A stretch of DNA of 64,000 bases from contig NC_065876.1 of NCBI RefSeq assembly GCF_933775445.1, positions 12,152,001 to 12,216,000 on the forward strand, written 5' to 3'. The DNA comes from Argentina anserina. Taxonomy: Eukaryota; Streptophyta; Magnoliopsida; Rosales; Rosaceae. The translations under genes and the position numbers were made by a program. Under the pieces are notes generated by a model. That model searched no databases, was not told the DNA's origin, and saw only the letters and a list, made by a program, of their open reading frames with translations. Shown one piece after another: positions 15,575-27,530 of this stretch; the stretch's first letter is position 1, and the number at the start of each line of letters is the position of its first letter.

Positions 15575-16434
15575 ATAGTTTTGGTAAAACCCTCACACTA
15601 TCACAACTGTTTACTTCAACCCAAATCTATGAAACAAGTTTGTGATTAATCAAAGGTGTAAAGGATGTTTGGTTTTTGGTGAAAACCCAAGATATTTACA
15701 CTTTTCTCTACACAACTTGATATCTATGACTTAGGCCTAAGAAAACTATGTTCAAACTATGGAAAAGATGAAGTTTTGATGAAGTTTTAGTATGGTGAAG
15801 CAAGTTGCACGAATTTGGGAAGAAGAATGGTATTTAAAGGCCTTATGGTCACAAATGAAGGGTGAAGATGTAATGGATGAATGGCTAGATATGATGGACA
15901 AATGTGGAAGTACAAATTGTGGATTTTGTTTTTGAAATGGTCCCCTTCATGTGTCTTCTTCTATTTTGGATTTGAATTTAAATTTAAATCCAAAATTCAT
16001 GGAGTACAAATTGTGGATCTTGTTCTTGAAATGGTCTCATTCATTTGTCTTCTTCCATTTTGAATTTGAATTTAAATTTAAATCCACAATTCATGATTCA
16101 ATAATGCTCAATTGACTTATTGACTTCAACCACCACCATTTCCGGCAACCACCTTCTCATCGCCGGAATTTAATGTGCATTTTTCAGCGTTGATTTTTGT
16201 TTTCTTGTGAAATATCTACATTTGCTCTTTTTTGCTTGAAACTTTCACCCAAATCTAGAATGCGCTAAACCCACTCATTTTGACATGTTTCTGATCATGT
16301 GCACATTTTCCTAACATGAGTAGGAAACGTAATAAGAAATAGACGAATATACAAAAAGATAAAGCAAAAGAATAAGAATAAGAATAAGACAAACATTACT
16401 AGGTTAATATTAACCTAACAAACTACCTCACACT

Positions 16435-16623
16435 TAGACTTTGTTTGTCCTCAAGCAAAACAAAAACTAAAATAACACAACCATACTAAATGGGTCACTT
16501 GCTTCCATCTTGAATTCAGTCAATTTCCTTTTAAAAACCATGATATCAATTGAGCATGATTCGAAACTAAAATTTTGAAATGATAGGCTAATAAATGGAT
16601 TTAGAAGGTCATACTCAAGAAAG

Positions 16624-16656
<33 letters not shown>

Positions 16657-17596
16657 ATGTCATGCGTGTCACCTTAAAGTCATTCATATATGATTAACTT
16701 GGACTACATTTGCCTAACCATCAAACTCGCATAGATACACTCATTTTCACTCAAGTGTTTTTGGTTACTGTTTACACTCAAAAGTAATTCAATGGACACG
16801 TTTTCCATAGACTTGCTCTTCAATCTTTTCTCCACAAGATCATTACATGAGTTCTCTCGGATCACAAGCTTTATTTTGATTGTAATAGAGCTTAAGACAG
16901 GAGCTTAAGAAATAAAAGAAAATATATCACAAATTCTAAGCCTCCTAATAAGCAATTCTCTTGTTAAAATCTCATAATACACTTTCACAACGCTATGTTC
17001 TTTGTAACTTTCTCATTCCACAAACCCAACTACAACTAGACTACTAAATTATTCTCCTAACTTTTTTTTTATTTTTCTTTTCTTTTTTTTCTCCTTTTTT
17101 TTCAACTATATTTTTTCACAACAATTTTTTTTCACTAGCACTAATTTTCGGTGACCCTAGTCCATATTTGATTTTGAATGATTCTTTGATATTGTGAACA
17201 TGTTTATAGAGTCACCATTTTTCTTTTTCTTGGCTACACACAAGACTAATCTACCTCACCTCACACTTATTCTTTTAAAATACCTCAAACTCATTTACAA
17301 ACACCAAACTAACAATATGACTCACATTGCTTACCACTTTTTGACTTAGAGAGGATATGAAAAGTGTTTAAGTTTAAAAATGGTAGACATTTATGGCGGT
17401 AAAAAAATGAAAATGCTAACACAAAACTACATAGACTCAAATTGGCTTACTAATTTTTTTTTTGAAAGGATAAAAGCTATTTGGCATTGGTGGATACCTA
17501 ATGCCTTGGTCTTTCCCAATAACAACTCATGCCTTACCTGAAGTCTGTCCCCCATACATCAAATATCTCAATTTCAAGTATATAGTTCAAAGACAT
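16435..17596 (-). other. 3' non-coding internal part of the Athila-like element
   Basis: Between the polypurine tract and the integrase remnant the DNA is AT-rich and has no usable frame. A (TA)n(TG)n microsatellite lies at about 16624-16659. The integrase catalytic core expected here is absent. Confidence 0.5.
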
Positions 17597-17806
17597 TTAG
17601 TCTCTTGAGGAAATATTGTCTACCATTTGACAACGATCACAAGAGCTCACATAAGAATGAACATTTTTTAATAATGAAGACCACAAAAACCCATAATTAA
17701 GTACTTTTTGGGCTGTTTTCTTTCCTCCATGGTGACTACCACACGCTTGATCATGGCAAAAAAATAAGACATTTTGTATCTCTTCCTCCGAAATGTACCT
17801 CCTCAC
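17597..17806 (-). pseudogene. Integrase zinc-binding domain remnant (Athila-like)
   Basis: The minus-strand frame encodes an HHCC-type segment: an H-x(3)-H motif near ACGSHHGGKKTAQK, then CDRCQ. This is the N-terminal zinc-binding module of Gypsy integrases. The DDE core that should follow is missing, so integrase is truncated. Confidence 0.7.
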
Positions 17807-17953
17807 TAGTTGATCCTTGCATTACTTGAATAAGTATGGATCATCCCAAAAATAGTGTCTTGCTTCTTTAATGAGTCTCCTCCTTGCATGGAAATCAAAG
17901 GTTTTAAAAAAGCATTTTCCCCCACTTGACAAGAAGTTAACGAAATGTGCAAA

Positions 17954-18645
17954 TCATGGTAGCTTCTTCTTAACAATGGAAAACAACCTCTCATCCGGAA
18001 ATGATTCATTCAAATGCACCTCATTATCTTCACTTTGATGAGTAAGTCGAGAGAGATAATCTGCTACCAGGTTAACCTTGTCGGGCTTGTCGACAATTTT
18101 AATGTCAAACTCTTGAAGAAGTAAGATCCACCTCAAAAGTTTTGGCTTGGCATCACTCTTAGACAATAAATACTTGAGTGCATAATGATCCATGTGGATA
18201 ATGACTTTAGACCTCAACAGATAGCTTTAGAACTTTTCTAAGGCAAATACCACTGTCAATAACTCTTTATCGGTGGTAGTATAGTTTACTTGGGCATCAT
18301 TCAAGGTCTTGCTTGCATAATAGATGACATGTAAGTGTTTTTCCTTACTGTGTCCCAACACAGCTCCAAGGCGTAATCACTTGCATCACACATAATTTCA
18401 AATGGGAGAGTCCAATCCAGTGAGCAAATAATAGGAACATTGGTAACCAACTCTTTTATCCTCTCAAATGCCTTCAAACATGCTTCATCAAATGGAAATG
18501 GAGTCTCCTTGGCCAATAGATCACAAAGAGGCTTCATTATCTTGGAGAAATCTTTTATAACCCTTCGGTAAAAACCGACATGCCCAACAAAGCTTCTTAC
18601 ATCTTTTACATTCACGAGAGGGGTCAACTTCTCAATAATTTTCAA
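17954..18645 (-). pseudogene. RNase H / RT thumb remnants (Athila-like)
   Basis: Two frames on the minus strand (18301-18645 and 17954-18217) encode the RT-RNase H connection (NVKDVRSFVGHVGFYRR, FEIMCDASDYA) and the end of RNase H (YALKYLLSKSDAKPKLLRW, NLVADYLSRL). They are separated by a frame change, so the ancestral frame is broken. Confidence 0.75.
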
Positions 18646-19195
18646 CCTTTGTTTTATCTACTTCAATCCCCTTAGATGATATTTTGTGACCAAGAACAAT
18701 CCCTTCTTGCACCATGAGGTGACATTTCTCCCAATTAAGCACTAGATTCGTCTCTTCACACCTCTTAAGGACAAGGGAGAGATGATTAAGACATTCTTCA
18801 AAAGAGTTCTTAAACACAGAAAAGTCATCCATGAAGACTTCTACAAACTCAAGCAACTCGGTAAAAATGGTCATAACACACTGTTGGAAGGTGGTGGGTG
18901 CATTACATAATCCGAAAGGCATTCTCCGGTAAGCAAAAGTTCCATATGGGCATGTGAAAGTTGTCTTCTCTTAATATTCGGGGGGTAATTGGGACTTGAT
19001 TATACCACTATAGTTATCAAGGAAACAATAGAATGCATGGCCCACAAGTCTTTCCAACATTTGATCAATGAAAGGGAGTGGAAAGTGATCATTCCTTGTT
19101 ACGGCATTCAACTTGCGGTAGTTGACACAAACCGTCCATGTGTTTGCAATTCTTGGTGAAACCATCTCACCCTTGTCATTCTTCACCATCGTCAT
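18632..19195 (-). pseudogene. Reverse transcriptase remnant (Athila-like)
   Basis: The minus-strand frames at 18971-19195 (WTVCVNYRKLNAVTRNDHFP) and 18632-18922 (MPFGLCNAPTTFQQ, FMDDFSVF) carry the core RT motifs, with FMDD as the catalytic box. A stop and frameshift between 18922 and 18971 split the domain. Confidence 0.85.
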
Positions 19196-19352
19196 TCATC
19201 TCTTCTTAGGTACCACTTGTATTGGAGACACCCATTTGAAATCGGAGATAGAATAGATGATTCAATTATCAAGGAGTTTAATAATCTCATTTTTCACCAC
19301 CTCTAACATGTTGGGGTTCAATCTTCTTTGAGCTTCCCGTCTTGGTTTTGCT

Positions 19353-20501
19353 TCATCCTCCATGTAAAATATGGTGCATGCAAAGAGTGGGACTCAACCC
19401 CTTGATGTCACTGATCTTCCATCCAAAAGCACCCTTATGCCTCCGAAGAACATCAAGAAGTAAGGACTCTTGCTCATGTGACAAACTTGAAGAGATAATG
19501 AGGGGCAAGGTACGGGAATCATCAATATAAACATACTTCAAATGTGATAGAAGAGGCTTCAATTCAATAGAGGTCGAACTTAAAACCGAATGACTAGCAT
19601 TCATTGAGAGATAATTAATAGTGGCATGCACCTCACAAGCCTCATCTCTTGAATAGTAACCATCATCTTTTGTGGGCAAAGACAAAGCAAGATAAGAGTC
19701 GAGGTGATCCTCGACTTCCAAAGTTTCATCCTCAGAAAAATTCATCCCAAAGTGTGCTAGTGCCGATTCAAATATATCATTTGATGAAGTCTCATGAAAA
19801 GTGTGCTCCACCAAGTCATCAATCTTGTCCTCCACTTCAGTAGAGTAAACTTTTTGCAACCTCATGGGCTTCTTTAATTCATCAAAGATCTTTAACCCAA
19901 TTGTGGTGTCATACACGGTCATGGTGAGCAAACTCAATTTCACATCAATCTTTGTTCCCGCTGTGACAATAAAAGCTCTACCAAAGATAATAGGGAGATC
20001 ATCTTGGTTAACATCCTCCATGTCAAGAATAACGAAATCGACCGGTATTACCAACTCGTCAACTTGCAATAACACATCTTCCACAACTCCTCTTGGATAC
20101 CTCACACCTTTATCGGCTAGTTGAAGAGAAATTTGTATAGGCTTGATGTCGCTCAACCCAAGATCTTTGTAGACACCATAGGGCATCAAATTTATGCTAG
20201 CCCCCAAATCCATGAATGCCTTCTCAAATGGTCTCTCACCAATCTTGCAAGGAATAGTAAAGGAACCCGGATCTTTGAACTTGGGCGGTAACCTCCTTTG
20301 AAGTACGATACTAATTCTCTCATTCAAACACACTTTGTCATCATTCTTCAATGTACTCTTATACCGCTTGTGAGTGCACAAATCCTTGAGAAATTTAGTA
20401 TAAGTATGAATGGTCTTGATTGCATCAAGAAGAGGAATATTGACCTCCACCTTCTTGAACACATTAAAACATTTCATGGACTTCTTCTCTTTCTTACTCA
20501 A
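19353..20501 (-). pseudogene. Protease and N-terminal RT segment (Athila-like)
   Basis: This 382-codon frame holds a retropepsin-type domain around residues 80-180 with D98 in MDLGAS, the Athila form of the active site. It is followed by a linker and the start of RT (SHEQESLLLDVLRRHKGAFGW). It is the longest surviving frame of the element. It is joined to neither gag nor the rest of RT in frame. Confidence 0.8.
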
Positions 20502-20715
20502 ATTTTTTTCTTGGTATACCGCTTGTGGAAAGGGAAATGGTGCTTCTTCTTACATTTCTTCCACACTAGACTTAGACCTACTTGCTCCCATATTGTCACG
20601 CTTGGTCTTGGACTTGTCTTAGCTCTTCAAATACTCATCACTATACCTCAAAATCACTTCATCATATCCCAATGTATCTTCCATGCCCTTGTTCTTCTTT
20701 TGAAACCCGGGAGGC

Positions 20716-20949
20716 TAGGGGTGGGCATAAAAAGACGAAATCTCGATCTCGTCCCGAAATTCATAGGGACGGGACGAAACGGAATACCAAGAAAAGACAA
20801 ATTACGTCCCAATCCCGACGGGATTAATCCCGGGTGGGACGAACTTTCAAAAATACAAATCCCGTCCCAATCCCGTCCCGAACTTAATGAGTGGGACGGG
20901 ACGTGAGATTAGCCTCATCCCGTCTCATCCAGTCTCGTGCCCACCCCTA
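20716..20949. mobile_element. hAT-type MITE (234 bp) inside the Athila-like gag-pol linker
   Basis: Perfect inverted ends, TAGGGGTGGGCA. The flanking 8-bp duplication is CGGGAGGC (20708-20715) and CGAGAGGC (20950-20957), with one mismatch. Internal sequence is rich in GGGACGGGACG motifs. The insertion postdates the retrotransposon. Confidence 0.85.
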
Positions 20950-21324
20950 CGAGAGGCACTCTTGACACCTTAGGATTCAACAAAGGTTTCGTTGGTGTAT
21001 CCACATCCTCATCGTCATCATTAGAAGCAAGCTTATTGTTATATACCTTCCCCTTTCTCAATGTTGTTATGGTCTTAGCTTGGTTGATTCGTGGATTCTT
21101 CTCGGTCATGGAAGGTAATTCTCATTGCTTCATTTCTCTCATCTCATTAGCCAATTGCCCCATTTGCGCTTCAAGCTTATGAAATCCTTGAGTAGTGGAG
21201 ACCATATAATTTCGAATACTTTGAATAAGCTCATTTTGATTGCCAGAACCTTGGCAAACATCTCTTCAAGGCTTAATTTAGGAGCATCCACATGAGGAAG
21301 ATGCGACACTTAAGTATTAGGAGC

Positions 21325-22666
21325 TTAAAAATGAGGCCTTGCTTGATAATGTGGCTTATGATAAGTATTACCACCATAACCTCCATTAGTCACACCCTTG
21401 CTTCCTTGGAAGTTTTGGCTCCCACTAGCACCTCCATAGTTGTCACTCTCTTCATTGTTGCAATTCATGCATTGGTTCCCACCCCATGAGAAATTAGGGT
21501 GGTTTCTCCATCCGAGATTGTAAGTGTTGGAGTAAGGGTCATTCTTCGGTCTTGAATAAGCAATTTTCTTACATTCTTCAATGATATCGGGAAAACAATC
21601 TACATGAGGGCAAGATAGAGTGTCATGATTCACTTCACAAATTAAACACACTTGTGGCCCTTAAACCTCATTAACTTGCTCACGGCCTCTTTGCTTGCAT
21701 TGCTTCAAAAACATATCAAAGTTCTTATTATGACTTTCTTCTAACCTCTTAAACTCTTGATGTACATCTAAGCATGCCTTCACTTCATATATGTCACCGG
21801 TTTTCGGTTGAGTTGCGTCTCTTAGAGATAAATGTGAAGAAGAAGGCTTGCGACCTTGCAGGTTATTATCCCACAATTGAGACCGCTCCGCAAGCTTCTC
21901 TAATACTCGATAGGCTTCATCCGCCACTAAGTCCATGAAATCATCATTGCTTACATTATCAACATTCCATCGAGTCTCTGATGTCAAGTCTTGATAAAAT
22001 AGGCTCATAAGCATATCTTGAGATTGGTCATGATTATGGCAACCAAGCTCAAGATCGTTGAACCTCTCCCACGTCTCATGAAATAGCTCATCTTGCTCCT
22101 CCTTAAAGGTCATCAACTCGGTTCTTCTTGCATTAGCCTTTTGAGCAAGGAAGTACTTCATAACAAACTTCTTTTGAATATCTTCTCATGAACCAATGTT
22201 ATTGGATGGGAGCTTGTTCAACCACATCTTCGCATTTTCCTTCAAAAAGCAAGGAAACAACCGGAGCTTGAGTGCTTCTTCCGTCATGCCAAGAGTTTGA
22301 TATTTGCGCATGCATCCTCAAACTCACTTAACTGGTGATAGGGATCATTGTTCGAGAACCCATAAAATGTTGACAAGGTTTGAAGAAAACTAGGCTTGAT
22401 TTCAAAGATTATGCACATGGAGGAAGCACTATACATCTTGAGTGTCTAGAAAGTGTAAGTAAGGCACAATCTCGGATAGGCATTTGCTCTCTCAACTCAT
22501 CCCTTGGTTCACCATCCGCCATGATTATCTTGTATATTCTCGGACTAAGATTATGATTCAATTTCCGTGCCTCTTTGTCAAGATTGAACAATCTCTCAAA
22601 GGTAGGTAGGTCATTAACCACTAATTCTGGACTTTCCAAATTCTCACTTAAATATTCCCCAAACAA
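21325..22666 (-). pseudogene. Gag remnants (Athila-like)
   Basis: Minus-strand frames at 22409-22666, 21661-22161 and 21325-21651 cover gag. The middle one has the typical retrotransposon gag stretch (FHETWERFNDLELGCHNHD, MLMSLFYQDL). The last has a Cys/His-containing segment (MCLICEVNHDTLSCPH) like a degenerate zinc knuckle. Frameshifts separate all three. Confidence 0.75.
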
Positions 22667-22679
22667 ACTAATAGATGAA

Positions 22680-23747
22680 GAAGAAGCCTTACACTTTTAT
22701 GCAATCCAAATAGGAGTCTCTTGATCGTTTGGCTCTAGAACCGTTTGTAAACCTTTTTCAAACTTAGGAGATAAGGACATGAACAACTAAATAACAAATT
22801 AAAGATCAAGTAAGTAAATAACATTAAAACAAAATGCAAGATATATACAAGAATTTAAAATTGCAACAATAATTATTTCTTATTATTTTTTTAAAAGAAT
22901 TTATCAAGGTACTTGTAACAATTTATAAAAAATTAGAAACCAATCAAAACTTGTAGTGAGAAAAGCAAAAAGGACAAAAAATTTCTAAGTTGGTGTAATT
23001 CCAACTCAAGTGTAACAAAATTGGCGTAATTCCAATCCAAGTGTGGCTTAGTTCCAAACAAAGTGTGTCTTGACATATTTCCAAAGTAGTTTGGCGTACT
23101 TGTAAATAATGCACTAATTAGTTTAACACTTTTTTTCGGTAACTCTTTTCGAATTATGATAAGTTAGCATATGCGCGGCTTTAGTAGGTGAGACCACTTA
23201 GTACATGGCACAACGCCCGGGATAAAATCCATATCCACTTACATAGACATTATAATCCTACTAAGCTGCGCCTATTTGGAAGAGCGATAAACAAATACGT
23301 TACAAAAACATCAGAATCTGATTCACTTAGTAAAATGGTAGAGGAATTTCATCCTTAGGTGTTGTTTACCACTCAATTTTTCGATGAAGAGTGGTTAAAC
23401 TCGATGGTACAAGGATAAAGCCCCTAATCCAATTTATACTTAAATTTACAAATTTTAACCAACAAAATATAAGCTTGCACAAGTAATAAGTAAATAATAA
23501 TTAGGCAAGATTACTTTTCCATTTTAAATATGATTGCAATTTATGTTTTTCTTACTTCAACTACAATTTCACTTATCTAAAATACTTGTGTCAACTTTAA
23601 AAATAAAGTAAATATTTACACAAATTAAACACAAAAAAAAATAAAAAACAAAAAGTAAACTAGAAAAAAAATATGGGTTCTCTAGTCCCACGACAACCTA
23701 ATAGAAATTAAGTTTTACCTCGATCCCCGACAACGGCGTCAAAAACT
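22680..23747 (-). other. 5' leader of the Athila-like element
   Basis: Non-coding AT-rich DNA between gag and the 5' LTR. It ends in the primer-binding site next to 23748. No separate feature is seen. Confidence 0.5.
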
Positions 23748-24359
23748 TGTTGGTTGCATCATTTAAGTATGATTATGTGTATTTGTGTATGAAGCTACAT
23801 ACTCTCAAGTATATGAGGTCAAGTTTTAGTAAAGGAAAGTGTAGAGTACCGTACCCATGGGATTGAGGAAAACTCAACTCTAACTAGATATTGATGAAAT
23901 TTTAGTGTGGTGAAGGGTGCCATAAGTTTTTGAGGGAGAATGATGGATATTTAAAGGATCACAAATAAAAGGTTAAGATGTAAAAGGTTGAATGACTAGA
24001 TATGGTGAATAAATTGTGGATCTTATTCTTAAAATTGTCTCATTCATTTGTGTTCTTCTATATTGAATTTAAATTTAAATCCACAATTTATGATTCACCA
24101 TTACTCTATTGACTTATTGACTTCAGCCACCACCATTTCACGAGTATTTTCCGACGTTAACTTTTGTTTTCTTGTGAAATCTCAACATTTCCCCAAATCT
24201 GAATGTGCTCTAAATCTATTCTTTTTGACGTGTTTCCGATCATTTGTCGATTTTCCTAACATGAACATCAAACATAATAAGAAATATATAAATATACAAA
24301 AAGATAAAATAAAAGAATAAAAATAAAACAAATATTGCTAGATTAATATTAACCTAACA
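23748..24359 (-). mobile_element. 5' LTR of the Athila-like element, internally deleted (612 bp)
   Basis: Both termini match the partner LTR at 12164-16420. The sequence jumps from the CTCTAACTAGAT block to the TGATGAA(G/A)TTTTAG block, skipping about 1.4 kb that the other LTR retains. Confidence 0.8.
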
Positions 24360-24364
24360 ATTAA

Positions 24365-25287
24365 GGTACCTTCTAATCAAACTACCCAAGCTAATAAAGT
24401 TCTACTAAGAGGAGATAAAAAAAATTAACAGTGGAACTTATATTGCTAACTTAAAGGATTGTGCAAAAACAAATAAGAATGTCAACCTTCAGAAGATAGA
24501 TCTCAGTTCTCACTCACCAAAATTCGCAACCTCACCATATTGTTTACGATAACTCATAATGCTACCAAGAATTTGAGTGAACAATATAATCTTACTAATG
24601 ATCTCTAAACAAATCAATACTTAGTGAATGAGACAGTACACTCTAAATGTCAAAATACCAATAGCTATTGAAACAATTGCAAACAAAAAGTATGGTGTAA
24701 ACATTTCATATTGTTTACCAAAACAGTTCACACCAAACCAAGCTAGAGCACCCGCACCGGTGAGCAAAGGAGGAGGTGGTGGTCGAGCACCGACGGGGAC
24801 AAAGAGGTTTGCTCAAGCAAACTAATTTTCGATCTCGCACCAGACGAGAGGTGCTCGCCCCTTTGCTCGAGCAAAGTTTGCTCCGGCGATTGCTCAACCA
24901 ATAGTGGAGCCCACAACACGTGAATGACGTCAGCCGCGGGTTAATTTTTTTTATGTTAGGCATGTGCAATGCACGCGCTAGTAAAAGATAAAAAAAAAAT
25001 CACAAGCCAATAAATAGCTGACACGTGGCTTACCGAATGAGCCAACGGTTTAATAGATCTGGGCTTTCCATTTTGAATCAAAATTTTCGATCTAACAGTC
25101 AAAATTAATAGGCAACGGTTACTATTTGATCAGAATGGATATAAACTCAAAATATAAAAAAAATCCCAAAAATTGCCTATAAATACTACTTCAATATTTG
25201 ATCAACTCACACCAATTTCTGCACAACAAATTTCACATCTTCCTACATCTTTTCTCATTTCGTTTAGCTTTTTTTTTTAAATAATAG
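24365..25287. other. Intergenic region with a possible Helitron 3' end and a TATA-bearing leader
   Basis: A short palindrome, GTGCAATGCAC, at about 24964-24974 is followed closely by CTAGT, the layout of plant Helitron 3' ends. The spacing is shorter than usual and no 5' end was found. TATAAATA at 25178-25185 and a CT-rich leader precede the SANT-like pseudogene. Confidence 0.35.
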
Positions 25288-25548
25288 GCACCCATTAGCT
25301 TCCTTTCGAAGATTTACAAATGTGCATCTCTTAAACAAAAGAGAGACAAATTGTGGGAGACAATTCATGCCGATTATATGCAAAATTGGGTGCTAACACC
25401 AGGTGAGAAACCTCTTAAGGAGGCGAGGACCCGAATCGCGCTCGCTTCTCACTACAACAAGTTCAAACTACTCTTGCAAAACTAGGGTGAATGTTTAGCG
25501 GCATCACGGCAACGTATAGCTAACGACACTTCACTAATGAACAAAGTA
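25288..25548 (+). pseudogene. SANT/Myb-like DNA-binding protein fragment with an in-frame stop
   Basis: The plus-strand frame reads LWETIHADYMQNWVLTPGE, then ASHYNKFKLLLQN and a TAG at 25483-25485. It resumes in the same frame as AASRQRIANDTSLMNK. This pattern resembles the plant Myb/SANT-like proteins encoded by or related to PIF/Harbinger elements, which is an assignment from memory. There is no start codon near the open start, and the similarity ends after 25548. Read as a decayed copy. Confidence 0.55.
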
Positions 25549-26408
25549 CATTGTTTATCATATATTATAATATTTAAAGTATTTCACCGGTTTCCACCCT
25601 ACAAATTTTTTCACGATATCCTCGCCTAAAAAATTGTGAAAGCTGAAAAGATTCATCAATGAACAAAGAAATGTTGCTAAATTTTTAGATTGAAATAGGA
25701 GTTGTATACTTGAATTCTTCACAATTATCTGAGCATAGAATGAATGATATAAGACATTTTATAATAAATTGGTCAAAAATCATACTAAAAATCTGGTCCA
25801 ATTATTTTACCGACTTTAACACAGGACAGTAAAACATGTATATTCTCTACTAGTCGAAAATTTTATCAGAAATTTGCTCCAATTATTTTACTGATAATGA
25901 CAAGTGTTAGTGACGCATTTCAATTCTCTATTAATCAAAAATTTTAAATAATATCAAGTTAATAACGAGACATAACACATTATTAATTATTATAAATATA
26001 TTCCATAAAACAATTTAATCATTAAAATCTATTTTACAGTTGCAGATACTCTTAATTCAACAACAAAGCAATAAAGCTCCATCCATCCTAAATTTAGGGC
26101 ATAAATATTTCAGCAGCTACAAGTTGTGCAGAAATCAAGCGTTGCAGTAAGGCGGAATTCGATAAATGGTGTCCCAATACAAATCCAAATAAAAATTAAA
26201 GCTTTGCAGAATGGCGCAATGTTAAAAATGGTATCCCAATACGTATCCAGACATCGGGATAGAATTTGTCAAACTAAGCCCTTCTGCTAATTCACTTAGC
26301 TCCCTCTTCCTACCAAAAGAACAATTCACATACAGAACTCTAAGAGGAACATACAACTGAAGTGAACCTAGACTATTGCACAAAGAACGAGGGACGGGAA
26401 CAGAGAGA
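25549..26408. other. AT-rich intergenic spacer
   Basis: No gene recognised. A short direct repeat (AATGG[TA]TCCCAATAC, at about 26164 and 26226) lies just downstream of the snoRNA cluster. Confidence 0.4.
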
Positions 26409-26490
26409 AAGTGATCAGATCCTGTCGAGATAAACAGTAACATCACAAAGTCAGTGATTTAAAGCATGAATTTTTATCATCACTTCACTT
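26409..26490 (-). ncRNA. C/D-box snoRNA, orphan guide (paralogue of the 27669-27756 copy)
   Basis: On the minus strand: terminal stem AAGTGA/TCACTT (26485-26490 with 26409-26414), box C TGATGA (26477-26482), D' CTGA (26451-26454), C' TGATGT (26440-26445) and box D CTGA (26415-26418). All boxes are consensus or near it. Architecture and flanks match the 27669-27756 snoRNA. Its guide segments (TCTCGACAGGAT before D, GCTTTAAATCA before D') match no rRNA segment I recall, so its target is unknown. Confidence 0.75.
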
Positions 26491-26607
26491 CCTTCCATCC
26501 ACATACTTATTCAACAGAACATAAACCAAATTCAACAAAAAACAACCCTTACAAAAGAAAGAGAATCCAGAGAGGTATTTATTTGATGGAATTCATCAAG
26601 AAAACAA

Positions 26608-26700
26608 GCCCCTATAGCACAGCTAATTTCACACACAAAAAACGACGAACTTGTTCAGATGCAAATTACCCATAATACTATCAAGACGCATCACTTGCCC
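26608..26700 (-). pseudogene. Degenerate copy of the 27531-27618 C/D snoRNA
   Basis: It retains the D' guide (complement of GCAAATTACCCATAAT) and the D' box at about 26655-26658. Box C is altered (TGATGC) and no box D is found at the expected place. Likely a decayed duplicate rather than a functional guide. Confidence 0.55.
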
Positions 26701-26757
26701 AGATTCAAGAGTAGAAAAAGGAATGAAACCTTGACAAGTAGGGATTGAAAGATAAGA

Positions 26758-26845
26758 AAGCGATCAGAACCACAGCCAATTCAGAGTAACATCATACAGT
26801 AAGTCGGTGAATTGAAGATAATGAATTGTATCGTCACGTCGCGTT
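26758..26845 (-). ncRNA. C/D-box snoRNA, second copy of the 25S-guide type
   Basis: Minus strand: box C TGACGA (26831-26836), C' TGATGT, D' degenerate (CCGA) and box D CTGA (26764-26767). The guide before D is the same as in the 27669-27756 copy (complement of AACCACAGCCAA of 25S rRNA). The guide before D' has diverged and the outer stem is imperfect. A duplicated, partly decayed paralogue; function is uncertain. Confidence 0.6.
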
Positions 26846-27405
26846 CTCTCATCAACCCACAAATTCATGAATCCAAATATACTGAAACCATTAACAATTA
26901 AACAACCACCAAACAGAATCCTTGTTTGATGTTTCCCGGATTGAAAAACGATTGATAATTATACATGTGCGGAAGAAACAACAAATTCTCGAGGGAAAGC
27001 TAACAGCTGAAAAACCTAATATGGAGAACAGATCTACGCCATTGTCGAACAGTCAGTGCTGAATGGCTTATAAGAAAGATCTACGCCTTCGTGGGGTTCA
27101 AGTTTCACAATGTACATGATCATTGCATGTCCATAAATTTTATAAACCAAATTGTTTAAATCTTCCCTACCTTTTGATTTCTTGGTAGAAATTTACAGTA
27201 CATTAATGGAGAAAGCATCTAAACATGGGACTGGCGTACAAACAATCGTGGTGCAAAATAGCTCGAATTTTCTAATACTAAAAATCAATACAACTTATTA
27301 ACTGAACGTCCAGGCATTGAATTAGGCTAGAAAAATTATCATAAAGATATAATAACTCATTTTGAATTCCAAATAACAAAACAAACAAAAAGGGAATGAG
27401 GAGAT

Positions 27406-27488
27406 GATGTGATCAGAAGTAGCTGGTTGTGATATCATATATTAGTTATCATTGGGAATCCGAATGATTCTTTTCATCACACAACATC
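27406..27488 (-). ncRNA. U51: C/D-box snoRNA, U51-like guide for 25S rRNA
   Basis: Minus strand: box C TGATGA (27474-27479), box D CTGA (27413-27416), and a closing stem formed by 27480-27488 and 27406-27412. The guide before D pairs with AGTAGCTGGTT, a highly conserved 25S segment (11 bp). The fifth-nucleotide rule points to the A of UAGUA. The same position in other eukaryotes is methylated under U51/U32 or yeast snR39/snR59. The name is by target, from memory. Confidence 0.75.
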
Positions 27489-27530
27489 AATCCCCCTCGA
27501 TCCAAAAACAAAGTAAAAACAATTTTACAA

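Larger units (their letters stand above)
12164..16420 (-). mobile_element. 3' LTR of the Athila-like element, interrupted by a hAT insertion
   Basis: TG...CA ends, as in its partner at 23748-24359. It spans 4257 bp because a 2226-bp hAT element plus an 8-bp duplication sit inside; the native length is about 2.0 kb. No gene is seen in its unique parts. Confidence 0.8.
12164..24359 (-). mobile_element. Decayed Athila-like Ty3/Gypsy retrotransposon (about 12.2 kb)
   Basis: Two LTRs in the same orientation (12164-16420 and 23748-24359) share a start (TGTTGGTTGCATCA) and an end (AATATTAACCTAACA). They are flanked by ATTAG (12159-12163) and ATTAA (24360-24364). Gag-pol remnants read on the minus strand, so the right LTR is the 5' LTR. 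Its primer-binding site, on the minus strand at about 23724-23746, contains GACGCCGTTGTCGGGG and resembles the tRNA-Asp type. The polypurine tract (AGTGTGAGGTAGTT on the minus strand) abuts the left LTR at 16421-16434. Frameshifts and stops break the coding region, and the integrase core is missing. It therefore looks incapable of autonomous movement. Confidence 0.85.
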
